64,000 nt of DNA from Halobacillus mangrovi (GTDB lineage: Bacteria; Bacillota; Bacilli; Bacillales; Halobacillaceae): positions 3,798,501 through 3,862,500 of the forward strand of contig NZ_CP020772.1 in NCBI RefSeq assembly GCF_002097535.1, written 5' to 3'. Shown piece by piece: positions 27,215 to 36,353 of the stretch. Position numbers and translations under genes: made by a program. The notes under the pieces are model-generated. The model was given only the letters and a program-made list of their open reading frames with translations. It was not told the origin of the DNA and searched no databases. Numbering within the stretch: position 1 is the first letter of the stretch; every line of letters starts with the position of its first letter.

Positions 27215-28489
27215 TTACATCTCCCCCTCTTCTTTAAAGGAACGTGTGCGCCTGAATTGATAGAAGGCAAAGCCGGAAATTATTAATCCAATAATAATAG
27301 ATATGGCTGCAGCCATATTATAGTTTTGAGTTTCAAATGTTAAATTATAAACCCATGAAATTAAAATATCCGTACCGCCAGCATTCTGACCTCGTACAGC
27401 TGGACCACCTTGGTTAAAAAGGTAAATAATGTTGAAATTATTAAAATTCCCTGCGTATTGCATGATAAGTATTGGTGCAGTGGCAAACATTACTTGCGGA
27501 AAAGTAATACTTTTAAATTTTTGCCAACTCGAAGCTCCATCCACTTCTGCTGCTTCGTACCATTCTTTAGATATACTTTGTAAGACCCCAGTAAATATAG
27601 CAAATACAAAAGGAAAACCTACCCAGATTTGAATACCTATTAAAGCAATTTTGGACCAAAATGGGTCAGTCATCCAAGGTATTGTTTGATTAAATAATGG
27701 TCCTAAAATATCGTTATTAATGGCACCAAATTCGTTGTTAAACAGTGCAGCAAAAATCAAGATAGTGACAAACGCTGGTACGGCCCAAGGTAATATTAAC
27801 ACCGTTCTAATGAACTTCTTAAACTTGATTCGTGGATCATTCACAAATATAGCCAGGATTAATGCTAAAGCTATCTGGAAAGTAGTGGCGACCAATGTCC
27901 AAATAATTGTCCATGAAAAAACACTAAAAAATGTATCACGCCATATTGGTACCGTCACTAATGATATAAAGTTTTCAAACCCTACCCAATTCAATAAATT
28001 TTTTGGTGGAGAATTATATAAATTATAATCAGTAAATGCTAGTAGAATCATATATAGTAATGGGAAAACAACAACGAAAATCAGTAAAAATAGTCCTGGT
28101 CCTACCAGTACATAAGGAAAACTTTTATCCCATCCATCTCTGAAGCTTTTTTGCAGATTATCACGTTTTCTTCCTTGTTGGATTTTCACAGCTTCTTTAT
28201 AGGCATTTATCAAATTTAATACATAAAAGGTTATTACGAACCCAGTTATTATAAGAGATATTATCCCTTGAGCGAGTAAAACACGCGAATCATCTAATCG
28301 AGGGATTTCCCCTAGAGTTAAGAGGCCCCAATATCCTATATTTAAAAATTGATAGAAGGATACGACAAAAGCAACGGTTAACAATAAAAAAGTTGCCCCT
28401 TTTAAAAAATGACGATTATACAATTGTCCTAATCCTGGGACGATGGATAATGTAACTGCTATCTTTGGATTATGCCTTTGCTTACTCAT
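27215..28489 (-). CDS. mdxF: Maltodextrin ABC transporter permease MdxF/MalF
   Basis: 424 residues: an N-terminal pair of helices with PGLGQLYNRHFLKG, then the usual six-helix permease core with EAA motif (SKEWYEAAEVDGASSWQKF). The long N-terminal part fits MdxF-type proteins of Bacillaceae. It is separated from mdxE by a strong hairpin. It pairs with MdxG to form the membrane channel for malto-oligosaccharides. Confidence 0.9.
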   Translation of the reverse strand: MSKQRHNPKIAVTLSIVPGLGQLYNRHFLKGATFLLLTVAFVVSFYQFLNIGYWGLLTLGEIPRLDDSRVLLAQGIISLIITGFVITFYVLNLINAYKEAVKIQQGRKRDNLQKSFRDGWDKSFPYVLVGPGLFLLIFVVVFPLLYMILLAFTDYNLYNSPPKNLLNWVGFENFISLVTVPIWRDTFFSVFSWTIIWTLVATTFQIALALILAIFVNDPRIKFKKFIRTVLILPWAVPAFVTILIFAALFNNEFGAINNDILGPLFNQTIPWMTDPFWSKIALIGIQIWVGFPFVFAIFTGVLQSISKEWYEAAEVDGASSWQKFKSITFPQVMFATAPILIMQYAGNFNNFNIIYLFNQGGPAVRGQNAGGTDILISWVYNLTFETQNYNMAAAISIIIGLIISGFAFYQFRRTRSFKEEGEM

Positions 28490-28512
28490 TTTTTACACCA
28501 CCTTTTAAATCT

Positions 28513-28547
28513 CTGGTGAAAGAATGTGAGAGACATTCTTTCACCAG
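28513..28547 (-). terminator. Strong intercistronic hairpin between mdxE and mdxF
   Basis: CTGGTGAAAGAATGT (28513-28527) pairs perfectly with ACATTCTTTCACCAG (28533-28547). On the minus strand no T-run follows. It most likely stabilises or partly terminates the mRNA so that the binding protein is made in excess over the permeases. Confidence 0.65.
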
Positions 28548-28560
28548 ACTTGAGGATTTA

Positions 28561-29799
28561 TCAGTTATTCCCACCTAGTAGTGAAATTTGCTCTTTAATT
28601 GCTGCTACAGCTTCCTTTAATACTTCTTTAGGGTCCTCCCCTTGAGTAATGAATACCAAAGCATCTCCCATCGGTTCCCAGACTTGAGCCATTGCTGGAA
28701 TATTTGGAGTAGGCTTAGCATGTTGAAGTTGTTCTTGAATTCCTTGATAGAGTTCATTTTCCACATCTACATCATCCCTTGCTGGTAGACGTTTGACTTC
28801 TTCAAAGAGAGACTTAGAGTTTACTGCATTTGTCATAAATAACCCTAAATCTGTCGCCCAATATTTACTTTCACTATATTCTGAGACTGCAAATCCTTTC
28901 ACCCCTAAAAATGATTGTAAATGTTTCCCTTTATAAGTGGGTAGAGGAGCGATTCCTAAATTATCTCCTAATCCCTTCTCAAAATCTGGAATACCCCAAG
29001 GCCCTGAAATAATTGCTCCAACTTTTCCGTCCCGAAATAATCCATTCATTACATCGTAAGTAAGGCTTTCTGGGATATATCCATTCTCGTGCCATGACTG
29101 AATAATTTCCGCCCCCTCAACAACTTCATCACTTGCTAAACCGATTTCATTAGTATCATATTCTCCTTGGTCATTTTTCCCAAAAACATTCCCTCCAGCT
29201 GCAGTCAAGAATGGAAATGTAGGGTAAAAATCAGAAGTGATATTTAAAAATCCGAATTCATTTTGGTCAGCGTTTGTTAACTTTTCAGCAATTTCATTAA
29301 TTTCTTCTATTGTTTGTGGAGCTTCAGGAACGAGTTCTTTATTATAAAATAAGGCAATTGTTTCAACTGAAGATGGAATTCCTAAAAGTTTTCCATCTAT
29401 CGTAAATGCTTCAAGGGCAGATTTTTGGTATCCTTTCAATTGTTCATCTGTTAATTTAATTTCTGCTGCTAGTCCTTGTAGATATGCGTCTCCAATTCGA
29501 TCGTGTGTTTCATAAAAAAGGTCAGGTCCCCTCCCCGCTGGAGCATCCAGAGAAATATCAGCATTTTCTGCAGCCACTACATTAACTTTAATTCCGGTTT
29601 TTTCCGTATATTTATCCCCAATATTTTGAAATGCTGATTTAGTATCTTCCCATGCCCATATAGTTAGCTCTTCAGGTTTTTCTGGTTCACCCTGTGTTAC
29701 TTCATTTTGGGTTACTTCTCGTTGCGGCCCACAAGCACTTAAAAGTATCGAAAACACTAATAACAAAACCCCTACAGATAAATACTTTTTACTTAACAT
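28561..29799 (-). CDS. mdxE: Maltodextrin-binding lipoprotein MdxE/MalE
   Basis: 412 residues from the ATG at 29799, which follows GGGAGG; the longer frame to 29859 overlaps malL and lacks a ribosome site. Lipobox ILLSAC gives a lipid anchor. The MalE pattern (KLTIWAWEDTK-like start, AGRGPDLFYETHDRIG, GAIISGPWGI) indicates a malto-oligosaccharide ligand. First transporter gene after malL in the operon. Confidence 0.9.
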   Translation of the reverse strand: MLSKKYLSVGVLLLVFSILLSACGPQREVTQNEVTQGEPEKPEELTIWAWEDTKSAFQNIGDKYTEKTGIKVNVVAAENADISLDAPAGRGPDLFYETHDRIGDAYLQGLAAEIKLTDEQLKGYQKSALEAFTIDGKLLGIPSSVETIALFYNKELVPEAPQTIEEINEIAEKLTNADQNEFGFLNITSDFYPTFPFLTAAGGNVFGKNDQGEYDTNEIGLASDEVVEGAEIIQSWHENGYIPESLTYDVMNGLFRDGKVGAIISGPWGIPDFEKGLGDNLGIAPLPTYKGKHLQSFLGVKGFAVSEYSESKYWATDLGLFMTNAVNSKSLFEEVKRLPARDDVDVENELYQGIQEQLQHAKPTPNIPAMAQVWEPMGDALVFITQGEDPKEVLKEAVAAIKEQISLLGGNN

Positions 29800-29818
29800 T
29801 TTTGTTTCCTCCCTAGAG

Positions 29819-31492
29819 TTATTTATTAAACAAATAGACACATGACTCAAAAGGTTCAAAAGTCATTTCTTTCTTTAAGGTGGACTGTTTTGTTATATAA
29901 TTTGTAAGTTCGAGAGAAGCTTGATCGAAATTAAGACCGTTTGGTAATTGAAAGTTAGTTCTTCTGTCAGTCATATTACATATAATTAAACCTTTCTGTC
30001 CTTGAAAATCTCTTAAGTAAGCAAAAACCTCAGGATGATCAGGTAGTAATAACTGGTAAGAACCGTAAACAAATAATTTATGTTTCTTTCTGAGTTGAAT
30101 TAAATCTTTATAATAATTAAAAATGGAATTTTCCTCTTCCATTTGAGCATCGACATTAATAGAAACATAGTTTTGATTTAGTTTTAACCACGTACTTTTT
30201 GATGTTGAAAATCCAGCGTTATCATCGGAGTTCCACTGCATAGGTGTTCTAGAATTATCACGGCATTTAGACCAAACTACTTCCATTAAGTCTTCATGAG
30301 ACCTTCCTTCCTGTTTTTTTAATTTATAGTAATTCAACATTCCAACGTCATTATAGTCCTCAATATTGTCAAACCTAACATTCGTCATTCCAATTTCCTG
30401 ACCTTGATATATAAAAGGAGTACCTTGCATCAAAAAATAAACAGTTGCAAGCATTTTAGAACTTTCTTTCCAATAAAGTTCTTCGTCTCCCCAACATGAC
30501 ACACTCCTTGGAAGATCATGGTTTTCTAGAAATAAAGCATTCCAGCCTTTACCCTGCAATCCCTCTTGCCATTTCGTTAGCGCTTGTTTAAAACCTAAGA
30601 TTTCATTATTATTCTGAGTACCTTTATCCCATAGACCTACATGATCAAATTGAAATATCATATCAAAGCAGCCATTTTCCTCACTGACCCAAAATTCTGA
30701 ATCCTCAACCGATACTCCTCCAGCTTCTCCCACTGTCATGACATCATAATTTTTTACAGTCTCATTTGAGAATTCACTTAAAAAGTTTTCTATACCCTTT
30801 ACATTAGTTGTATATTTTGCAGCAGGTACTACATCTAATTTTTCTGGGTTAGGCATATCAGGGAAGCCAGGTTGCCGTTTTATATGAGAGATAGCATCTA
30901 TACGAAAGCCGTCTATTCCTTTATCAAGCCACCAATTTACCATATTGTACAAAGCATTACGTACATTTGGATTTTCCCAGTTCAGGTCAGGCTGTCGCCT
31001 TGAAAATAAATGCATATAGTACTCTTCTGTTTGTTCATCATATTCCCATATTGATCCTCCAAAGATTGACTCCCAATTATTGGGGGGATGACCGTTTTTT
31101 CCTTTTTGCCAAATGTACCAATCCCGTTTAGGATTTTCTTTTGAAGAACTTGATTCAATAAACCAAGGATGTTCATCACTTGTATGGTTAATAACTAAAT
31201 CTATGATTAGTTTCATATCGCGTATATGGACTTCTTCTAACAATTCATTAAAGTCTTCCATACACCCGAATTCTTCCATAATATCTTTGTAATCGGAAAT
31301 ATCATAACCATTGTCGTCGTTGGGTGATTTATACATAGGGCATATCCAAATAACATCTATTCCCAAATTTTTAAGATAGTCCAATTTCTGAATAATCCCT
31401 TGTATATCCCCGATACCGTCACCATTACTATCCATAAAACTTCTTGGATAAACTTGATAAACTATGCTTTCTTTCCACCACTTTTGTTCCAA
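29819..31492 (-). CDS. malL: Alpha-glucosidase / oligo-1,6-glucosidase (GH13, MalL-like)
   Basis: 557 residues, the usual size of MalL and oligo-1,6-glucosidases. GH13 motifs: DLVINHTSDEH, GFRIDAISHI (nucleophile Asp), MTVGEAGG (acid/base Glu) and LENHDLPRSV. No signal peptide, so it acts in the cytoplasm on imported maltose, isomaltose or dextrins. The start is TTG at 31492 behind GAGGAG. A perfect 20-bp LacI operator lies 42 bp upstream. First structural gene of the maltodextrin operon. Confidence 0.92.
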   Translation of the reverse strand: MEQKWWKESIVYQVYPRSFMDSNGDGIGDIQGIIQKLDYLKNLGIDVIWICPMYKSPNDDNGYDISDYKDIMEEFGCMEDFNELLEEVHIRDMKLIIDLVINHTSDEHPWFIESSSSKENPKRDWYIWQKGKNGHPPNNWESIFGGSIWEYDEQTEEYYMHLFSRRQPDLNWENPNVRNALYNMVNWWLDKGIDGFRIDAISHIKRQPGFPDMPNPEKLDVVPAAKYTTNVKGIENFLSEFSNETVKNYDVMTVGEAGGVSVEDSEFWVSEENGCFDMIFQFDHVGLWDKGTQNNNEILGFKQALTKWQEGLQGKGWNALFLENHDLPRSVSCWGDEELYWKESSKMLATVYFLMQGTPFIYQGQEIGMTNVRFDNIEDYNDVGMLNYYKLKKQEGRSHEDLMEVVWSKCRDNSRTPMQWNSDDNAGFSTSKSTWLKLNQNYVSINVDAQMEEENSIFNYYKDLIQLRKKHKLFVYGSYQLLLPDHPEVFAYLRDFQGQKGLIICNMTDRRTNFQLPNGLNFDQASLELTNYITKQSTLKKEMTFEPFESCVYLFNK

Positions 31493-31533
31493 GATTATTC
31501 ACTCCTCAAGTATCCTCAACTATATTTTCCGAC

Positions 31534-31553
31534 TTACGTAACCGGTTACGTAA
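31534..31553. promoter_or_regulatory. LacI operator O1 of maltodextrin operon
   Basis: TTACGTAACCGGTTACGTAA, a perfect 20-bp palindrome 42 bp before the malL start. It shares its core ACGTAACCGGTTACGT with two other sites in this cassette. Confidence 0.8.
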
Positions 31554-31610
31554 AATTCATAAAAAAAACCCATTAATCTAGATATCTATCATTCTTATTA
31601 TTTAATTAAA

Positions 31611-31626
31611 TACGTAACCGGTTACG
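31611..31626. promoter_or_regulatory. LacI operator O2 of maltodextrin operon
   Basis: ACGTAACCGGTTACGT, a perfect palindrome in the lacI-malL gap, 77 bp from O1 (start to start), close to seven helical turns, which would suit looping. Confidence 0.8.
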
Positions 31627-31649
31627 TTGAACTCCTATTAAAAGAGAGA

Positions 31650-32654
31650 CTAGTGAGAACGTACACTCTGTCTCTCTACAAGTTGATGGCCAAGTATACT
31701 GTTTTCCACCTTTGAATCCGATTCAATCATTCTAAAGATCATCTTTGCTGCCTTTTCGGCCATCTCATTGTGTGAAAGTGAAATTGAAGACAGGGGGGGG
31801 TTCATAAATTTACACAAATTTATATCGTCCATACCTATAACAGAAATATCCTTAGGAACACTAATTCCTAGTTCAAAAGCAGCGGACAAAACACCTATAC
31901 CAATTTCATCATTTTCAGCAAAAATAGCTGTAAGATCAGGATTGCGATTTAATAGCTGCTTAAAAGATTTAACACCATCCTCTATGGAAAATCTCCCGTA
32001 TTCTATACAGCGATCATCAATTGGTATGTTGAGATCAGAAAGAGCTCTTTTAAAGCCCTCTACTCGGGGAATAGCATTACCAGCAATCCATTCTTCTTTA
32101 TTCCCACTTATCATCCCTAATTTACTATGTCCATTTTGTATTAAGTGTTTTGTAGCCGAGTATGCTGCCTGAAAATCATTTGCAATAACATAAGGGACCG
32201 GGAACTCAGAGTAAGCAGATAAAAGAACTAAAGGGACATTCATTTTAACAATATAATCATAATATTCTTTTTTTAATACTGTACTTGCAATGATTAATCC
32301 ATCGATTCGCTTTTCATGCAATAACTGAAGATATTTCATTGTTTTTATCCCTTGTGATTCAGTATGACATACTATTATACTGGAACCTACCTCGTGTGCA
32401 ACTGACTCAATACCGGTTAAAAACTCAGCTATTAGAGAACTCGTTAAATTTGGAACTAATACACCTATGGTGTGTGTTCTGTTATTAGTTAGTCCCCTGG
32501 CAATTCCACTAGGAAAGTACTCTAATTCTTGAATAACTTCTAATACTTTCATTTTTGTCTTATCAGAATAGCCGCCTAGGTCATTCAATATTCTAGATAC
32601 CGTAGCTGTTGATACATTTGCTCTTTTTGCAACATCCCTAATTGTATAAGCCAT
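31650..32654 (-). CDS. LacI-family repressor of the maltodextrin operon
   Basis: 334 residues: LacI helix-turn-helix (YTIRDVAKRANVSTATVSRI) followed by the sugar-binding core (about 60-334). It precedes malL-mdxEFG on the same strand. Three identical-core palindromic operators flank it, one just upstream of its own start (autoregulation) and two before malL. A maltose or maltodextrin-related inducer is inferred from the operon. Confidence 0.92.
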   Translation of the reverse strand: MAYTIRDVAKRANVSTATVSRILNDLGGYSDKTKMKVLEVIQELEYFPSGIARGLTNNRTHTIGVLVPNLTSSLIAEFLTGIESVAHEVGSSIIVCHTESQGIKTMKYLQLLHEKRIDGLIIASTVLKKEYYDYIVKMNVPLVLLSAYSEFPVPYVIANDFQAAYSATKHLIQNGHSKLGMISGNKEEWIAGNAIPRVEGFKRALSDLNIPIDDRCIEYGRFSIEDGVKSFKQLLNRNPDLTAIFAENDEIGIGVLSAAFELGISVPKDISVIGMDDINLCKFMNPPLSSISLSHNEMAEKAAKMIFRMIESDSKVENSILGHQLVERQSVRSH

Positions 32655-32669
32655 AAGTCATATTCTCCC

Positions 32670-32695
32670 TTATTACGTAACCGGTTACGTAATAA
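32670..32695. promoter_or_regulatory. LacI operator O3 (autoregulatory)
   Basis: A perfect 26-bp palindrome centred on ACGTAACCGGTTACGT, 16 bp before the lacI start, extending two or more bases per side beyond O1. Confidence 0.8.
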
Positions 32696-32920
32696 CTTAT
32701 CATAAAATGATAACCCTTTCAATGTTTTTTTAATTGTTTAACCTTCCTTGCCTATAACTAGCTGAAACATCAACCGTTCATCAAACTAGTAACCTTGATA
32801 AGTCCCAAATTACGCCAAGGCTCCTTTAACCTTTCCCTTAATACGTTAAAAGCAGCCGATCTATGGCATTTCTTGCGCTAACTGTTTGAGGCCACTAAGA
32901 AGCTGTGCGTATTATCGGGC

Positions 32921-33027
32921 TATACGAATGGAGACGACCCACCCGAGGTTGCCCAATAAGCACCTGGACCTATAGAGGCAGGAAAACGTAAAACGGATCA
33001 GTGGCGTATTCCACAAGAAAAAAATCG
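32921..33027 (+). pseudogene. Excisionase/HTH-like remnant
   Basis: A plus-strand reading gives Y-T-N-G-D-D-P-P-E-V-A-Q-stop-A-P-G-P-I-E-A-G-K-R-K then T-D-Q-W-R-I-P-Q-E-K, the shape of a MerR/excisionase-type DNA-binding domain broken by a stop. The 32696-33120 region has no intact gene. Confidence 0.3.
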
Positions 33028-33136
33028 TTAAAGTCGTAGACCTTTCGATCAAGAACTGCCCAAAATCAACTGACGGTTACATTGGGGCATTAGGTATTGA
33101 TATTTTGATGATAAAAAATTATATCCAAAACAAAAA

Positions 33137-33167
33137 CCTCTCAAAAGTTCTATGAACTAATGAGAGG
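33137..33167 (-). terminator. Cassette-end terminator (C6) within integrase-tail codons
   Basis: CCTCTCA (33137-33143) pairs with TGAGAGG (33161-33167), AGTTC with GAACT inside. The minus strand continues TTTTTGTTTTGG. The plus strand encodes K-T-S-Q-K-F-Y-E-L-M-R-G-stop. Confidence 0.75.
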
Positions 33168-33268
33168 CTAACTTAAATATGATTTTTGCCTACTTGAATG
33201 GCAAAAAGTATGTCAATCAAGGTTTAAACCAGGGGACAAACCCTATCCTAACAGGGTTTTGGGCGTTA

Positions 33269-33286
33269 TTACATCATGCCGCCCAT
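33269..33286. repeat. att core copy 6 (exact)
   Basis: TTACATCATGCCGCCCAT, identical to the groEL end. Left arm AGTATGTCA 33207-33215; right arm pair AGTATGTCA 33401-33409 and 33413-33421, with two further weaker TTTGTCA/TATGTCA copies near 33512-33530. Region 33287-33602 has no gene. Confidence 0.88.
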
Positions 33287-33602
33287 GGATTCACCTGATT
33301 AAATAGTGTTAAATAAATACCGAAACACTTTCCGATTTAAGGTAACCTCAAGGTCAAATGCAACTTCCGAAGTAATATAACATAACCATAAATGCATTCA
33401 AGTATGTCATCAAGTATGTCAATTACACTAAGTTTAACTTTTGCAAAACGCTATGTTGACTATTAGATGCTTCAACAATTACTGAATAATCCTTTTGAAC
33501 CCGCTTAAAAGTTTGTCATTGGCTATGTCACTCAACATCATGAAGTTTTACGGGTTATATATTTTTCTCTAATTTATTTATTGCTTTGCTCTAATTTCCC
33601 TT

Positions 33603-34598
33603 TTAAAGACTAATATCATACTCTTTATCAGGAATAATTATTTCTCCACTATTAAGTATGTCGATATCTGTATCGATTTCATATTCCATTATACTATCAT
33701 CTATATCTGTTTTATTAAATTTAATATATACTTTGTTACTACCTCTAATCAAATAAGGACTCAAAGATATTTCTTTAAAATAAGTATAAGAGTGTTTCTT
33801 TAAGTAATACTTTTTTCTATCCTTCAAATCCGCTGTAACTATTTGAAAAGATTTGGCAAAATCACCTTCACTTAAATTAAGGGTCTTAGTTTCCTTAGAG
33901 GCGTTTGTTATTTCAATATTAACCGATTCAGGCATATAATCAGGAACTATATCCTGAAATTTTAATTGTAATTTGATCTCATCTTGGTCCTCCACTTTAA
34001 ACGCAATCTCCATGTTAGTTTGTAAATTAGCCTCTGATATAATTGCGGCGAGACCTAGAGTGATAAAAACCATGGCGTACCAGAAGGCGTGCAGAGCAAT
34101 CTTTAGATCTATAATATCTATAAAATTTTCTTTTATCCAATTATAAAATATGTAACATGCAACTATTAGAACTGGTAGCCCAAGTGTAAAATACATAATG
34201 CTATTAAAGCTAGAAAGCCCTAAAAATTGAGCAGAAATGAATGAAGCCATCATAAGTGCTATATTACATAAGCTAATTGGAAATAACCATAACAAATTTC
34301 TAAAAACTAAGTTGGCGTGTTTTTTCATTTCCTTATCTACTGGATTTTCATCTTTTGGGTTCTCTTTTATGTAATTTTTAAGCTCAATATATATATAATA
34401 TAAAGAGTAAAATAGAAGCAGTATTAAGCTACCAGTAGAGGAAATGCCAAATATATGTTCAATTCCTATTTGAATCTTATTATTATAGATAATAGTAAAA
34501 CCTTCACCTAACAATTTAAATGAAAACTTTATTAAAGATATGCCTAATAATGTGATGAAAGTTAACACTATAACTATACGATTGTTCCTAAAGCTCAT
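33603..34598 (-). CDS. Hypothetical membrane protein with soluble C-terminal domain
   Basis: 331 residues. Five likely membrane helices lie in the first 200 residues (for example IVIVLTFITLLGISLIKF, LILLLFYSLYYIYI, LPVLIVACYIFYNW), followed by about 130 residues of beta-rich soluble sequence. No family was recognised. GAAGGG precedes the ATG. It stands alone, 400 bp from the next gene, in a cassette with nuclease-type genes, so a defence-related membrane role is possible but unproven. Confidence 0.65.
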   Translation of the reverse strand: MSFRNNRIVIVLTFITLLGISLIKFSFKLLGEGFTIIYNNKIQIGIEHIFGISSTGSLILLLFYSLYYIYIELKNYIKENPKDENPVDKEMKKHANLVFRNLLWLFPISLCNIALMMASFISAQFLGLSSFNSIMYFTLGLPVLIVACYIFYNWIKENFIDIIDLKIALHAFWYAMVFITLGLAAIISEANLQTNMEIAFKVEDQDEIKLQLKFQDIVPDYMPESVNIEITNASKETKTLNLSEGDFAKSFQIVTADLKDRKKYYLKKHSYTYFKEISLSPYLIRGSNKVYIKFNKTDIDDSIMEYEIDTDIDILNSGEIIIPDKEYDISL

Positions 34599-35001
34599 AA
34601 GTTTTTACCCTTCACTTTGATTTCATTTAGTTTATTCCCCATTATCTTAACGCTTAGAAAGCGCCCCCCTTGTTAATAAGTCTCATATTATTTAATTTTC
34701 TTTTGCGCCTTACCAATAAGTTTCCCATTATTTTCTCTATCTCTGCTAAATGATTGAGTATAAAACAAATTACTTGCCCCTCACTATGTCCCTCTCAGTA
34801 TATTTTATCATAATTTTCCATTAAAACCCTTTTTCTATTTAGGATGCTTTATATAATTTTCCTCAATTATCAAACTGACCTAAACTAAAAAACCCTTCCA
34901 CAGTTATCGGATTTTCTGAATTTGCTATACGATTAAAATTGATTCAAATAGTTAGTTGTTTGGCGAATTCGCTCAACAATTCGTCAACAACCTTTGAAGG
35001 G
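34599..35001. other. Gene-free stretch
   Basis: About 400 bp of AT-rich sequence with no supported gene, RNA or repeat. Confidence 0.5.
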
Positions 35002-35226
35002 TCATAACACTGTGACATTACAAATATCATCAAACTTAACGATAATCTTTTCTTTATTCTTTTGATCAAGTAATCCTATTTTGTTGGATTTTACATCCAT
35101 TGCGGTTACCTTTGCTGATAAGTATGAAAAATCAGATCCATTATGATATTGCACTTCTACTGAAAACCCATCACTCATCGCTCTATGAAGAGTAAAACTC
35201 ATTTCTTCTAAAAGTTGTTCATCCAT
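35002..35226 (-). pseudogene. N-terminally truncated YolD-like protein
   Basis: The 74-codon frame from ATG 35226 and about 18 codons before it (I-Y-Q-K-L-W-K-E-D-A-R-I-E-K-P-V) match the middle and end of YolD-like proteins (about 110 residues), which usually accompany Y-family polymerases. No start or ribosome site precedes this, and sequence upstream of 35280 turns into an unrelated plus-strand gene tail. The YolD gene therefore lost its first part at a junction near 35280. Confidence 0.6.
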
Positions 35227-35278
35227 GACCGGCTTTTCTATGCGAGCATCTTCCTTCCATAACTTCTGGTATATATGC

Positions 35279-35395
35279 CGGGAAGCAAGAGCAGAGGAAG
35301 ATCGAGGCCGAAGGAAGACTTGCTACCCTATTTCGTCAGTTTTTTGGTGGTTTGGAGAAACATCTTTCAAAGGAAAATCCTGACCTCAAGCATTA
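35279..35395 (+). pseudogene. 3' fragment of an unknown gene
   Basis: Plus-strand codons read G-K-Q-E-Q-R-K-I-E-A-E-G-R-L-A then T-L-F-R-Q-F-F-G-G-L-E-K-H-L-S-K and a stop at 35393-35395. It is protein-like and charged, but nothing upstream belongs to it because the truncated YolD gene begins there. It marks a recombination scar. Confidence 0.4.
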
Positions 35396-35435
35396 ATAGA
35401 ATATAACCAAAAGAGTGGTTCATTATCTAAAATAA

Positions 35436-35462
35436 AGACCTCCAGCTTAGAACTGGAGGTCT
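35436..35462. terminator. Bidirectional hairpin terminator
   Basis: AGACCTCCAG (35436-35445) pairs with CTGGAGGTCT (35453-35462). The minus strand continues TTTATTTTAG. It lies after the DUF1643 gene (minus) and after the plus-strand gene fragment. Confidence 0.6.
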
Positions 35463-35548
35463 CCATTAATTTTGAATTGATAAAGGGACACTTAGATTAA
35501 ACAGATAATGACCATCTACTAAAATTGATGCTACTAATAATTAAAGTT

Positions 35549-36307
35549 TCATACAATTGGATGAGAGAATTGCTTCATAGGTTCAAAGTCATACCACACT
35601 TTTCCATGCGCAGGGAACTTACTACCTGATAAAGAATCCCCGACCTTATATGTAGGTCTATTACCAATTATATTTATAACTTCATTTATCCTATCTTTAT
35701 AGAGCTTTCTAAATTTAGCTTTTACCACTTTCGGAAGATTATTTCCCAAATTAGGATAACCTCCCCATGCAAGAATAATTCTGTGTGGAACATGATTTAA
35801 CGAATTAAATACCTCACTAAAAACTTCATTGTTCTTATTACTATTCAAATCTTCCCCTAGTAATTCATTAGGTTTATCATTAACTAAATTTTTCATATTT
35901 GGTCCAAAAATCGGAAATAGGTTTAAGATAATAACTTTAGAAAAATTAAATGAATGTTTGTACAAGTAATCACAAACATTATATATTGTGTCATCTGATA
36001 ACCTTCTATTAATACTATTATCAAAAATTCCTGCTTCACTTGGATTTTTCATTATAACGACGGCTATTCTTTGTTTTATTCTATTCCTAAATGGAATTGA
36101 AATTAAGTACCTATAATGGTTTGCGATATTTCGAAGTTCAATTTCTTTAGGTGTTGTTACAATCCTTTCTTCATCCACATAAGAAGAAAATAGTATCTTT
36201 CTCTTGATAACATTTCCCCCTTTAAAAGAGCTTTTTTCTCTCATTATAATATTAAGAATTAAGAATGGAGTCTTTTGAAAAAGATTTACTCTATGGGGAT
36301 CTCTCAT
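35549..36307 (-). CDS. DUF1643 family protein
   Basis: Up to 252 residues; the DUF1643 signature is clear (AVVIMKNPSEAGIFDNSINR, then VIILNLFPIFGPN, then ILAWGGYPNL). The function of the family is unknown; members are common in mobile elements and near restriction genes. The first 30 codons look poor and lack a ribosome site; AAAGGGGG lies just before codon 33, so translation may begin there at a non-ATG codon. The gene follows the Mrr-type gene on the same strand. Confidence 0.7.
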   Translation of the reverse strand: MRDPHRVNLFQKTPFLILNIIMREKSSFKGGNVIKRKILFSSYVDEERIVTTPKEIELRNIANHYRYLISIPFRNRIKQRIAVVIMKNPSEAGIFDNSINRRLSDDTIYNVCDYLYKHSFNFSKVIILNLFPIFGPNMKNLVNDKPNELLGEDLNSNKNNEVFSEVFNSLNHVPHRIILAWGGYPNLGNNLPKVVKAKFRKLYKDRINEVINIIGNRPTYKVGDSLSGSKFPAHGKVWYDFEPMKQFSHPIV

Positions 36308-36353
36308 AGAGTAAAAGTTCAGAAGCAGTATCCCTTTCTATATGATAAAAGTT

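Larger units (their letters stand above)
25858..33286. mobile_element. Cassette C6: maltodextrin uptake and hydrolysis locus
   Basis: A 7.4-kb segment between att cores 5 and 6 with AGTATGTCA-type arms at both ends (25981-26001; 33207-33215). Cargo is lacI, malL and mdxEFG, all on the minus strand. The right end has the best integrase-tail remnant (K-T-S-Q-K-F-Y-E-L-M-R-G-stop, 33133-33171). An orphan CCAGTCA pair at 26196-26213 suggests an older nested insertion. Confidence 0.82.
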
